Origin: CALAED01 sp036555725
Lineage (GTDB): Bacteria; Actinomycetota; Actinomycetes; Streptosporangiales; Streptosporangiaceae
DNA: 64,000 nt
Assembly (NCBI GenBank): GCA_036555725.1
Contig: DATBKU010000008.1
Location: 4,010 to 68,009 of the forward strand
Reading direction: 5' to 3'
Of the stretch, positions 8,645 through 16,247 are shown piece by piece; position 1 is the stretch's first letter, and each line of letters begins with the position of its first letter. The notes beneath the pieces are model-generated. The model saw only the letters and a program-made list of their open reading frames with translations, was not told the DNA's origin and made no database searches. Both the position numbers and the translations under genes were made by a program.

Positions 8645-9103
8645 TCAGGGGCGCAGGCCGACGACCATGCCGACGAAGATCGCCACCGTGGCGAGCGAGG
8701 CGAGGGTGAGGACGATCCGGTCCTGCTGCGCCAGCCTGCTGCGGATCTTCGGCGACACCACGACCACCCCGGTGATCCGGTTGGCATCGGGCGGCGGCGC
8801 TGGCTTGCGGAGCCGGTTGGACAGGCCGATCAGCCGCCGAAGCGCGTCGTTCTTGATCCGCTGATGATCGGGCCTGCAGGCGAACAGCCGGCCGCGGACC
8901 GGCTCGATGCAGGGGTGCCCCTGTTCGGTGATGACCCCGCAGGTGGCGGCCGGGACGAGGGCGAACTCGTACAGGCACCACAGGAGCAGCGTGAGCAGCG
9001 CCAGCCGCCAGGACGTCAGCAGCACCGTGGCCGCGCCCAGCACGGCGAAGGCGGCCCACCAGATCTGGACCGGTTCACGCCTTGGCCGCCGCCGTCGCCC
9101 CAT
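8645..9103 (-). CDS. Conserved membrane protein of unknown function
   Basis: A 152-residue protein: a very basic start (GRRRRPRREP), two adjacent membrane helices (about residues 14-48), a cytoplasmic part with three cysteines, and a last helix at the C-terminus (about 128-149). I chose the ATG at 9103 because GGAAGGA stands at a good distance; a GTG at 9166 would add 21 residues but has no ribosome site. I do not recognise a family. The 180 bases between this gene's upstream side and ygfZ contain nothing else I can support. Confidence 0.6.
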   Translation of the reverse strand: MGRRRRPRREPVQIWWAAFAVLGAATVLLTSWRLALLTLLLWCLYEFALVPAATCGVITEQGHPCIEPVRGRLFACRPDHQRIKNDALRRLIGLSNRLRKPAPPPDANRITGVVVVSPKIRSRLAQQDRIVLTLASLATVAIFVGMVVGLRP

Positions 9104-9346
9104 CGCGTCCTTCCCCGCGGGTGGTGGTACCTCGTTTTCGGAGTTCGCAACCACTAGGTAAACCACCTTCTCACTCCGGGAAAGGGCGGCGCCTCACCCG
9201 TCAGCCAATTGACGTACATAGCGGCAGATGAGGCAAATGTGCCCAGCCGCGAGACGGATTACGCGCGGTCCGGATGCCTTATGGCGCCGCCGGACGGCGC
9301 TGAGGGGCGCATGGCAGAACGACAGTGGCCGGCGGGACGACGATGG

Positions 9347-10321
9347 TCAGGTGGGGCGGCGGCGCAGCGCGATCGTGACGTTGGCCCCGGTCTCCGGCGA
9401 CACGATGACCTCCTGGGCCGCCGCCACGCCACCGGCGAGTAGCTCGGCGTCGACCGGGACGTTGCGCTTGACCAGAGCGAGCGCGATCGGCCCCAGCTCG
9501 TGGTGGCGCGCCGACGTGCCGACCGAGCCGACCGTACGACCGTCCAGCTCGACCGGGTCGCCGTGCCCCGGCAGGCGGTCGACGCTGCCGTCCAGGTGCA
9601 GGAACACCAGGCGGCGGGGCGGGCGGCCCAGGTTGTGCACGCGGGCGACCGTCTCCTGCCCGCGATAGCAGCCCTTGTCCAGGTGCACCGCGGTGTCGAT
9701 CCAGCCGACCTCGTGCGGGATGGCCCGGTCGTCGGTATCAAGGCCAGGGCGTGGGACATGCGCGGCGATGCGCAACGCCTCGTACGCCCACAGCCCGGCG
9801 GGTCGGACCCCCCAGTCCCGCTCGAGCTCGCCGCGCGGGACGATCAGCGTGCTGCCGACGACGTCCGGCAGGCGCAGGTCGCCCACGGCCTCGCCGCTCG
9901 TGGTGACGACGGCGTACGAATCGGTCAGGTCGGCGACCTCGACGCGGAGCATGAACCGCATCGAGTCGAGGAACTTCACCAGGGCCTCGTTGGTGCCGGG
10001 CTCGACGTGCGCCCAGACCGCGGTGCCGTCGTCGACGAGCGAGAGGTGATGCTCGATCCGGCCCTGCGCGCTCAGCAGCAGTGCCTCGGTCGGCTCGTAC
10101 GGCCGCAGCTGCTCCAGATGCTGGGTGGTCATGCTGTGCAGCCAGCGCAGCCGATCGGGGCCCTCGACCCGGACGACCCCGCGGTTGCTCCGGTCGACGA
10201 ACGCCCCCGGCCCGTCCAGCGACCGCTGCTCCGGCACCGGCTCCCCGTAGTGCGCGGCGACGCCGGCATCGGGGGGGTCGGCGGGTACGGCTCCGGGCAG
10301 CTTCAGCAGCGGGCTTTCCAT
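9347..10321 (-). CDS. ygfZ: YgfZ folate-binding protein
   Basis: A 324-residue protein of the YgfZ/GcvT-like family. The diagnostic motif KGCYRGQE (from Lys216) with its reactive cysteine is intact, preceded by the typical GWIDTAVHLD context and followed by the C-terminal barrel. YgfZ uses tetrahydrofolate and supports assembly or repair of certain iron-sulfur clusters. ATG at 10321. It lies 31 bases downstream of the Fur-family gene on the same strand; co-transcription would link metal sensing with Fe-S maintenance, which is inference. Confidence 0.92.
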   Translation of the reverse strand: MESPLLKLPGAVPADPPDAGVAAHYGEPVPEQRSLDGPGAFVDRSNRGVVRVEGPDRLRWLHSMTTQHLEQLRPYEPTEALLLSAQGRIEHHLSLVDDGTAVWAHVEPGTNEALVKFLDSMRFMLRVEVADLTDSYAVVTTSGEAVGDLRLPDVVGSTLIVPRGELERDWGVRPAGLWAYEALRIAAHVPRPGLDTDDRAIPHEVGWIDTAVHLDKGCYRGQETVARVHNLGRPPRRLVFLHLDGSVDRLPGHGDPVELDGRTVGSVGTSARHHELGPIALALVKRNVPVDAELLAGGVAAAQEVIVSPETGANVTIALRRRPT

Positions 10322-10352
10322 GCGTTCCAGGCTACGCGGACGATCGGCCGAT

Positions 10353-10766
10353 TCAGCTTCGGCAGTTGGCGCACAGGCCGTACACCGTGAGGTGGTGCAC
10401 TTCGGTCGCGAAGCCGTACTCGCGGTCCAGTACCTGCACCAGGCCCGCGGCGACCTCGGGCCGCACGTCGTTGACCTGACCGCACCCGCGGCACATCAGG
10501 TGGACGTGCTCGGCCTCGGCGGCGATGTGGTAGGTCGGCGGGCCGTGCTTGAGATGGGCGTGCTTGACCAGGCCGAGCTCTTCGAGCAGCTCGAGCGTGC
10601 GGTAGATCGTCGAGATGTTGACGCCGCCGGCGGTGCGCTGCACCTGCGCGCAGATCTCCTCGGGGGTGCCGTGCCGCAGCGCGGTCACCGCCTCGAGCAC
10701 GAGCTGACGCTGCGGAGTGACCCGGTAGCCACGTGACCGCAGCTCTTCTTGCCAGGTCTCGCCCAT
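10353..10766 (-). CDS. Fur-family metalloregulator (possibly Nur/Zur)
   Basis: A 137-residue repressor. Residues 1-80 form the winged helix (YRVTPQRQLVLEAV, then NISTIYRTLELLEELG as recognition helix). The dimerisation part holds the metal motif HVHLMCRGCG (about 88-97) and a C-terminal CANC, i.e. two CxxC pairs for structural zinc. I chose the ATG at 10766 because the Fur fold begins there. In Streptomyces the nickel regulator Nur is a Fur-family protein, and I recall it close to the glnR neighbourhood, so Nur is the likeliest subtype; Zur cannot be excluded. A GTGAC-N4-GTCAC dyad lies upstream at 10797-10810. Confidence 0.88.
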   Translation of the reverse strand: MGETWQEELRSRGYRVTPQRQLVLEAVTALRHGTPEEICAQVQRTAGGVNISTIYRTLELLEELGLVKHAHLKHGPPTYHIAAEAEHVHLMCRGCGQVNDVRPEVAAGLVQVLDREYGFATEVHHLTVYGLCANCRS

Positions 10767-10833
10767 ACCGTCGAGTGTATGACCGCGCCGGAGGCTGTGA
10801 CTCCGGTCACGTACGGGATGCCGGGAAACCCGC

Positions 10834-10862
10834 TTGCCTCCCTTTGACCCCTCGCATAGCGT
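10834..10862 (+). promoter_or_regulatory. Sigma-70-type promoter of the leader RNA
   Basis: TTGCCT (10834-10839) and TAGCGT (10857-10862) are separated by exactly 17 bases, giving a good housekeeping-type promoter. Transcription should begin near 10868-10870. It faces away from the Fur-family gene and directs the structured RNA described next. Confidence 0.6.
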
Positions 10863-10896
10863 GCTGAGTAACGCGGGAAAGGAGGTGGTCCAAAGC

Positions 10897-10935
10897 ATGC
10901 ATAGCTCTAGGACTCGCGAGGTGGCTGTCCACTAG
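10897..10935 (+). CDS. 12-residue leader peptide ORF
   Basis: ATG at 10897 opens MHSSRTREVAVH and stops with TAG. The upstream AAAGGAGGTGGTCC (10878-10891) is an exceptionally strong ribosome site, 11 bases from GGAGG to ATG. Codons 10-12 can pair with 10967-10973, so translation could alter folding of the RNA. The peptide has no run of one amino acid that would identify a sensed metabolite. It may be a leader peptide or only a ribosome-docking device. Confidence 0.5.
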   Translation: MHSSRTREVAVH

Positions 10936-11055
10936 CCGCCGTCCCGCTGGGAAACTCCCCGCTCAAGGACAGCGGCGGTGAATACCAGGCAGACACCCGA
11001 TCCCCGGACCGGTGGGCCCTAGTCCTGCCCACCCCCGTCGTACGCGACGGGAAGT

Positions 11056-11076
11056 GGTCTGGGGATCGTTTTATTT
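11056..11076 (+). terminator. Terminator end of the leader RNA
   Basis: The 3' arm of the 13-bp closing stem (11056-11068) runs directly into TTTTATTT. The stem closes a three-way junction rather than a simple loop, an unusual terminator form. It also separates this transcript from the convergent nitrobindin gene, which ends at 11087. Confidence 0.6.
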
Positions 11077-11086
11077 CCGGACGATT

Positions 11087-11572
11087 TCAGGACACACGCT
11101 TCAACTGGGCCGAGAGGTGCGACTGCAGGCTCTGCCCGACCGCCGCCATGTCGAAGGCGTAACCCAGGTCCTCGCCGATCATGCCGTACAGCCGATGACC
11201 TGCGGTGACCTCCTTGGCCGTCTCCGTTCGCGCGATGACATCGGTGCGCAGTTCGGCCCGGTTGCCGGTGATCTCGCCGATGTAGATCTCGGCGATGCCC
11301 GTTGGATGGGCGAGGATCACCTCGAGCCGGCCCCCCGGCTGCGGTCGCCAATAGCCGGTCTCGGTGGCCAGCGGCATACCGAGATTGCCCTCGTCATCCA
11401 GCCGCCATGTACGGCTCGAGTAAATGAGGTACGGCTTTCCGTTGTGCTTGAAGGAGATCTCCTGACCGAAACGGAAGCTTTCGATCGTCGGGTAGCCGCC
11501 AACTCCCGCGCCCTCCCATTCGCCGAGCAGGAAGGCGAGGGGCTCGAGATCAGGGTGCAGCTCAGGCTCCAT
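11087..11572 (-). CDS. Nitrobindin-like haem/fatty-acid-binding beta-barrel protein
   Basis: A 161-residue protein of the nitrobindin (FABP-like, formerly DUF1794) family. It begins MEPELHPDLEPLAFLLGEWEG with the family GxWxGxG signature extended by GVGGYPTI, and the C-terminal SHLSAQLKR supplies the likely haem-ligand histidine. Nitrobindins bind ferric haem in a ten-strand barrel and can isomerise peroxynitrite. The ATG at 11572 was chosen since this is the universal family start; the frame extends upstream only as Ala/Arg-rich filler. Confidence 0.9.
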   Translation of the reverse strand: MEPELHPDLEPLAFLLGEWEGAGVGGYPTIESFRFGQEISFKHNGKPYLIYSSRTWRLDDEGNLGMPLATETGYWRPQPGGRLEVILAHPTGIAEIYIGEITGNRAELRTDVIARTETAKEVTAGHRLYGMIGEDLGYAFDMAAVGQSLQSHLSAQLKRVS

Positions 11573-11661
11573 GCCCGCCGAGCGTAGCGGCGTTTGGCCC
11601 GGCGCGCGCCCGCCGCGCAGACGCGCGCGCCCGGCGGTGGCCGCGATCGCCGCAGCCGCGA

Positions 11662-11760
11662 TCATCGGAGACGTGAGAGCTTTACCACCAACACCACCGC
11701 GCCAATTGCAATAATTCCCAGAATCATGATGAGCGCGATGGCGTTCACTGTGCCGAACAC
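11662..11760 (-). CDS. Possible 32-residue membrane miniprotein
   Basis: On the minus strand a GTG at 11760 opens 32 codons ending in TGA: start MFGTVNAIALIMILG, then a continuous hydrophobic helix of about 22 residues and a basic end KLSRLR. The positive-inside arrangement is typical of small single-pass proteins. The AT-rich, ATT/GTG/TTG codons differ from the surroundings, as expected for a helix rather than random high-GC sequence. No convincing ribosome site is visible. It lies 89 bases upstream of nitrobindin on the same strand. Family not recognised. Confidence 0.42.
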   Translation of the reverse strand: MFGTVNAIALIMILGIIAIGAVVLVVKLSRLR

Positions 11761-11855
11761 AGCGAAGAGTCTAGTGATTTGCGGGGGCTGAAACCGCCGA
11801 GGTCACGCGCGCGTCCGAGTTTCACCGGCGTCAGCCGCGCCCAGAGGAGGGCTTT

Positions 11856-12548
11856 GTGTACGCGTTCATGACGTTGCTGGCGGCCACCGTCGAGGCCGGC
11901 CTCACCGCGGTCGCTCGCAAGGTCCAGAGCGTGCGTACACGGCGTACGGTGCGGAAGGCGTTGCCGCAAAGCTGCGTCGACCTCGTCGGCCAACTCGGCG
12001 CGCGCGGCAAGATCAAGCCGAGCGAGATCTTCGCGCATGCCGCCGAAGGCCCCGAGGGCACGGTGACCGCGCCGTTCTCCGGCGCCGAGTGCGTCTGGTA
12101 CGTCGTGCGCGTGCGCGAGAAGTTCTGGGCATGGGGCCCGGGGCCGTTCGGTCCGCAGAAGGTCGAGCGGTCCGTCAAGGCGGTCGACCATGTCAGCGGG
12201 CCGCTGGTCATCGTCGACCACACTGGCAACGTGCAGGTCGATCCGACCGGGGCCGAGTTCGAGCTCGGCGAGCCCGCCTTCAGCGGCTTCGACGCGCGCG
12301 AGGGCGACGGCGCCCTGTACGGCCGGATGTCGGAGCTGCTCGGCGAGCCCCTGCGCATCCGCCACCGGCGAATGACGACCGGCTTTCTCATCGAGGAGTG
12401 GATCGTCACCGAGGGCGAAGAGTTGCGCATCGTCGGCCGTGCCCGAGGTGATCGCGGCCTCGGGTCCGGCGCCGAGCTGGTGATCGCCAAGGCCAGACGA
12501 CGTCCGCTGCTGGTCGCCAAGCCGACCCCGGCCCCGGCCCCGCTCTAG
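11856..12548 (+). CDS. GIDE-domain protein (E3-ligase-like)
   Basis: A 230-residue protein with a short N-terminal hydrophobic helix and, from about residue 60, a domain resembling the bacterial GIDE family: EGTVTAPFSGAECVWYVVRVREK followed by a beta-rich stretch and a final EEWIVTEGEELRIVGRA-type segment. Bacterial members are membrane-associated and uncharacterised, with no demonstrated ubiquitin chemistry. GTG/ATG start near 11856 follows GAGGAGGG. It stands alone between divergent and parallel neighbours. Confidence 0.65.
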   Translation: MYAFMTLLAATVEAGLTAVARKVQSVRTRRTVRKALPQSCVDLVGQLGARGKIKPSEIFAHAAEGPEGTVTAPFSGAECVWYVVRVREKFWAWGPGPFGPQKVERSVKAVDHVSGPLVIVDHTGNVQVDPTGAEFELGEPAFSGFDAREGDGALYGRMSELLGEPLRIRHRRMTTGFLIEEWIVTEGEELRIVGRARGDRGLGSGAELVIAKARRRPLLVAKPTPAPAPL

Positions 12549-12642
12549 ATGTCGACGCCCTAGATGTCGACTGTGTTGCCTGGTCCGGATTCGGCACGCG
12601 CCGGATCGTACGGGCGGCACGGGAACGTACTAATCTGCGCGT

Positions 12643-13005
12643 ATGGGGCGATCGCTGGTGATCAAAGCAACGGCGGGGGCAGACGGGCCCGAGCGCTGCA
12701 ACCAAGCCTTCACCGTCGCCGCGGCGGGCGTGGCGAGCGGGCTGCCGGTATCTCTCTGGCTGACCGGCGAGTCGGCCTGGTACGGGCTGCCGGGCAGGGC
12801 CGAGGAGTTCGAGCTGCCACACGCCACACCGCTGTCCGACCTCCTCCAGGTGGTGCTGGCCGGCGGCCAGGTGACGGTCTGCACGCAGTGCGCGGCACGG
12901 CGCGACATCACCGAAGACGACCTGATCAAGGGCATTCGGATCGCGGGGGCGCCGACCTTCGTGGAGGAGATTTCCGCCGAGGGCGCCCAGGCGCTCGTCT
13001 ACTGA
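12643..13005 (+). CDS. DsrE-like sulfur-relay family protein
   Basis: A 120-residue protein of the DsrE/DsrF-like fold. It begins MGRSLVIKATAGADGPERC and ends with a hydrophobic strand. The segment VTVCTQCAARRDI (about residues 77-89) carries the two cysteines at the position where DsrE proteins hold the active thiol. Such proteins often pass persulfide sulfur or act as small metabolite-binding trimers; the role here is open. Its stop lies within a few bases of the decayed region that follows. Confidence 0.8.
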   Translation: MGRSLVIKATAGADGPERCNQAFTVAAAGVASGLPVSLWLTGESAWYGLPGRAEEFELPHATPLSDLLQVVLAGGQVTVCTQCAARRDITEDDLIKGIRIAGAPTFVEEISAEGAQALVY

Positions 13006-13418
13006 AGGACGTCTTCGGGTACGACGAATTTCGCTGACGTGGCCGCCGGCCGAGCTGCTCGTGGAGATCGCCCGCGTGCTGCGCCCCGGCGGCACGTTCA
13101 TCGGCAGCACCTCCCAGTTCGAGCCGTACCACTCGGCCAGCCTGTGGAACTACACGCCGACGGCTTCCGGGTGCTCGTCGAGGACGCGGGCCTCGTGCTG
13201 GAGGAGATCCGGCCGTCACTCGACGGCGTGACCCTGCTCCGGCGGAGCTATCACAACGACCGCGACGGCTATCGGCGGTACTGGGTCGAGGAGTCACCGC
13301 TCAACCGCGAGATCGACGAGTGGGCGCGGGAGACGGGCCGCCGTCCCGCCCTGGTCACCTGCGGAAGCCGACCTTCTGCGGGCAGTTCGCGTTCCGCGTG
13401 CGCAAGCCGCCCGCGTGA
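13002..13418 (+). pseudogene. Scar joining RecQ-like start and SAM-methyltransferase tail
   Basis: Codons from 13002 read LKDVFGYDEFR then TGA (13035-13037), which matches the very start of the RecQ helicase core (family motif FGYxxFRPGQ). Directly after it, a class I methyltransferase C-terminal part is readable in three frames: ARVLRPGGTF...SLWNYTP from 13052, GFRVLVEDAGL...RRPALV from 13162, and LRKPTFCGQFAFRVRKPP from 13359 to the stop at 13418. Two frameshifts are therefore needed. The region fills about 450 bases between DsrE and gatD and has no intact gene. Confidence 0.6.
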
Positions 13419-13454
13419 TGCCGGCGGGACGAGCGTCGGGCAGGGCGCGGTCGA

Positions 13455-14168
13455 TCAGGTGTGCAGGACGGCGGCCAGGCGTTCCTCGCGGAGTCGCCCT
13501 GCCCAGGAGTTGTCGACCGGGGCGAGGTCGCGTCTGCTCGCCCAGCGCAGCAGCAGGTCGGCGAGGCCCGGGTTGCGGACGAGCGCGGGCCCGTGCATGT
13601 AGGTGCCGACGATGTGATCGCGGTAGGCACCCTCGGTGCCGTCGCCGTTGCCGACGCCGACCACCGTGGTGGCCAGCGGCCGCACGCCTGGACCCAGATG
13701 CGTGACGCCCTGGTGGTTCTCGAATCCGGTGATCATGGGGATCTGCAGCGCGGTGTCAACGTTGCCGGCGATCTCGCCGACGGCTCGCTTGGTGCCGCGG
13801 CCGCTGCGCATGTTGAGCAGCCCGAGCCCTTCGACCGGCTGCCCCTCCTCGCCGCCGAACTCGGTGCCGAGCAGCTGGTATCCGGCGCACACGGCGAAGA
13901 TGACCGAGCCGTACTCGGCCGCCCGCTGCAGCCCGCCGTCGGCCCGCAGCCGCTGCGCCCCGAGGATCTGCGGCCGGTCCTCGCCGCCGCCCATGAGGTA
14001 GATGTCGCCGTCGACCGGTACTGACTCGTCGGAGCGCACGTGCACGATGTCGGTGAAGATGCCGCGCAGCGCCGCCCGCCGCTCGAGCATGATCACGTTC
14101 CCGCGGTCGCCGTACGTGCTGAGCAGGTCGGGGTAGATCCAGACGATCTTGATGCGGTCAGACGACAC
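13455..14168 (-). CDS. gatD: Lipid II isoglutaminyl synthase, glutaminase subunit GatD
   Basis: A 237-residue class I glutamine amidotransferase of the CobB/CobQ type. The nucleophile is Cys94 in FAVCAGYQLLG, and the catalytic His lies in TYMHGPAL near residue 193. GatD releases ammonia from glutamine for its partner MurT, which amidates the D-glutamate of lipid II. ATG at 14168 lies inside the end of murT (11-base overlap), so the two subunits are translationally coupled. Confidence 0.93.
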   Translation of the reverse strand: MSSDRIKIVWIYPDLLSTYGDRGNVIMLERRAALRGIFTDIVHVRSDESVPVDGDIYLMGGGEDRPQILGAQRLRADGGLQRAAEYGSVIFAVCAGYQLLGTEFGGEEGQPVEGLGLLNMRSGRGTKRAVGEIAGNVDTALQIPMITGFENHQGVTHLGPGVRPLATTVVGVGNGDGTEGAYRDHIVGTYMHGPALVRNPGLADLLLRWASRRDLAPVDNSWAGRLREERLAAVLHT

Positions 14169-15390
14169 GGCCGTACCTCGCTCGGATGTGCTGGAAGGCG
14201 GTGTAGTTGGCGATCACGTCGAGCCGGCCCGGGCCGATGGCCATGATCGCCTGATCGATGTCGTCGACGACGGCGAACCGCACCTCGGCGGCCTCCAGCC
14301 GGGCGGCCAGATCGAGGCGGCGCTCGCCGGTCGCCCACACGGGACGGCCGCGCAACACGCGGTAGTCGACGTCCCAGAGCCAGGAGGTGTCGCGGCCGTC
14401 CGGGCCCTGCGCGTTGATCGACAGCGCGACCGGGCCGGGCGCGGGCTCGAGCACGTCGAACGCCTCCAGCCAGCCGGCCGGGTTCTTCGCGAGTAGCAGC
14501 CGGACCTGCCGGCCCTCGTGCTCGACGGTGGTGTACCGCCCGGCCACCGACGTGACCTCGGCGAGCCGCGGCAGCGCGGTCTCGGGCTCGACGCCGAACT
14601 GCGCGACGACCGCCAGCGCGATCACCGCGTTGGCCCGGTTGGCCCGGCCGGGCAGCTGCAGGGCCAGCTCGTGCGTACGGCCGCGGGGCGTCGTCACGCG
14701 GTCGGCGTGCAGGATCCAGTCGGGCTTGGGCCGGGCGAAATGGCATTCGCGGCACTTCCAATGGACGCCTTCGCGGTCGAGCGGCCCGCCGCACTCGGGG
14801 CAGCACCAGGAGTCTTCACGCCAGTGCTGGCCGGCGGAGACCCACGTGACGCTCTTCGCCGTGGATGCGCCCCAGGTGACCAGCGGATCATCGCAGTTGG
14901 CCACGACGTGGGTGTCGGCGCCGTCGAGGGCCTTTCGCCACTTGCCCGCCAGCAGCCAGATCTCGGCGGCCCGGTCCATCTGGTCGCGGCTGAGGTTCAT
15001 CAGCGCGACGATGCTCGCTCCGGTCTCCGCGAGCACCATCGGGACGTACTTCTCATCGCATTCGAGCACCGCGTAGGGCGCCTCGGGGGACTGGGCGAGC
15101 GCCAGCACGTGGCCCGACGGCATGTTCGCGCCGAACGCGTTGGTCGCCACTTCGCCGCGCTCGCGCAGGGCGGACACGATCAGACGTGTCGTCGTCGTCT
15201 TTCCGTTGGTGGCGCTGACCAGAACGAGCCGACGATCGGCGGCCAGCCGGCGCAACAGGTCGTGATCGAGCGCGAGCCCGACCCGCCCGCCGATCACCGA
15301 GCCGTCGCCCCGCCCGGCGAGGCGCGACATCTTCGACGCGGTGCGGCCGAGCGCGGCCGCCAGCTGCGCACGCACGGGGAGGTCGCTCAA
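14158..15390 (-). CDS. murT: Lipid II isoglutaminyl synthase, Mur-ligase subunit MurT
   Basis: A 410-residue Mur-ligase-like protein. The P-loop SATNGKTTTT lies near residue 68, and the zinc ribbon CPECGGPL...WKCREC, diagnostic of MurT, near 218-242; the DUF1727 domain forms the C-terminus. It activates the alpha-carboxylate of D-Glu in lipid II with ATP and accepts ammonia from GatD. I chose the TTG at 15390 because GGAGGG precedes it by five bases and the homologous N-terminus starts there; the open frame upstream to 15555 is not family-like. Confidence 0.92.
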   Translation of the reverse strand: MSDLPVRAQLAAALGRTASKMSRLAGRGDGSVIGGRVGLALDHDLLRRLAADRRLVLVSATNGKTTTTRLIVSALRERGEVATNAFGANMPSGHVLALAQSPEAPYAVLECDEKYVPMVLAETGASIVALMNLSRDQMDRAAEIWLLAGKWRKALDGADTHVVANCDDPLVTWGASTAKSVTWVSAGQHWREDSWCCPECGGPLDREGVHWKCRECHFARPKPDWILHADRVTTPRGRTHELALQLPGRANRANAVIALAVVAQFGVEPETALPRLAEVTSVAGRYTTVEHEGRQVRLLLAKNPAGWLEAFDVLEPAPGPVALSINAQGPDGRDTSWLWDVDYRVLRGRPVWATGERRLDLAARLEAAEVRFAVVDDIDQAIMAIGPGRLDVIANYTAFQHIRARYGRVV

Positions 15391-15500
15391 CTGCCCTCCG
15401 TCTCTGTAGGTCCGGGGTACGTACGTCAGCGCGTCGGCGGCACTGAGCGTTACCGCGATGCTAGCCGGTCTGCAGAGTTGGTTTGGAGGGATGGGCGCAA

Positions 15501-16037
15501 TCACCTCGCCTCCCCGCGACCTGGCCCGGCCCGCGCGTTTACGCAGGCCCGCCACAGTCCGGCGTGGTCGCGGCGAGCCCGGCTCTCGGCGGTGAGCAGC
15601 TCACCCCGGTGCCGGCCCGCGGGCGGCAGCAACATCGTGGTGGCGAACCCGCCGCGGAGCAGGACCCGGTTGACGAACGTGCCGTCGGGCCGCCACACGT
15701 AGGCAAGCGCGCGGCCGTACGGATCGCGGCGGTGCCGGTCGCGGGCTATCAGGACCGGCGAACCCCTGGGCAGCAGCCACCGCAGCTCGGCGCTGGACTG
15801 CCCGCCGAAACAGTCGTGCCGCCGGGTATCTTCCGGAGCGTCGAGGCCGAGCAGCCGGACCCGCGAGCGTCGTAGGCCGGTCGTGACGATTAAAGTGTCA
15901 CCGTCGATCACATAGGCGACGGCGGCCCGCGTCGTTTCGTACGGCTCCGGGGGCGCGGCGGCGGTCCGCGGCACGGCGCACCCGGACAGCACCGCGGCGG
16001 CTAAGGCGAGGAACACGAGATTTTTTCCGCCGATCAT
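15501..16037 (-). CDS. Lipoprotein thermonuclease (SNase-like)
   Basis: A 178-residue exported protein. Residues 1-20 form a lipoprotein signal with lipobox LSGC (Cys20). The rest is a staphylococcal-nuclease domain: VIDGDTL (about 43-49), RVRLLGLDAPE (about 60-70), then DPYGRALAYVW (about 105-115), which hold the calcium-binding and catalytic Arg/Glu positions. It should cleave DNA or RNA at the outer face of the membrane. ATG at 16037. Confidence 0.88.
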   Translation of the reverse strand: MIGGKNLVFLALAAAVLSGCAVPRTAAAPPEPYETTRAAVAYVIDGDTLIVTTGLRRSRVRLLGLDAPEDTRRHDCFGGQSSAELRWLLPRGSPVLIARDRHRRDPYGRALAYVWRPDGTFVNRVLLRGGFATTMLLPPAGRHRGELLTAESRARRDHAGLWRACVNARAGPGRGEAR

Positions 16038-16247
16038 GACGCAGCGATGACCTCTCGTTACGGAGCGCCCAACTGATCGTTACTCTCGCATCCCGCACCG
16101 ACACTTTCCGCATAAATTCACCGCCTCCTGAGTCCTGGCGGACCGCCTTTGCGCAGGTAGGAGACCGACCTCTGCGCACCCGGCACGTTAGAGGCGGACG
16201 AGGCAGTACGTTGTCGGACAGAGCAAAAGCGACGAAAGGGGGCTGAG

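Larger units (their letters stand above)
10868..11076 (+). ncRNA. Structured leader-type RNA with terminator, family unknown
   Basis: A transcript of about 210 bases is predicted. It carries a Shine-Dalgarno stretch nearly identical to the complement of the 16S 3' end (10878-10891) and a 12-codon ORF. The 3' part folds as a three-way junction: 10998-11010 pairs with 11056-11068 (13 bp, one G-U), enclosing two perfect 7-bp hairpins (11011-11017 with 11027-11033, and 11034-11040 with 11045-11051). TTTTATTT follows at 11069. The G-U pair and the U-tract fit the plus strand only. No plus-strand gene follows for nearly 800 bases, so the RNA may act in trans or end as a small dual-function RNA. I cannot name an Rfam family. 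Confidence 0.6.

Noticed and set aside
10868..11076. 6C RNA or tRNA-like RNA
   Set aside because: I looked for loops with six or more C and for an acceptor/anticodon pattern; neither is present, so the RNA is left unassigned.
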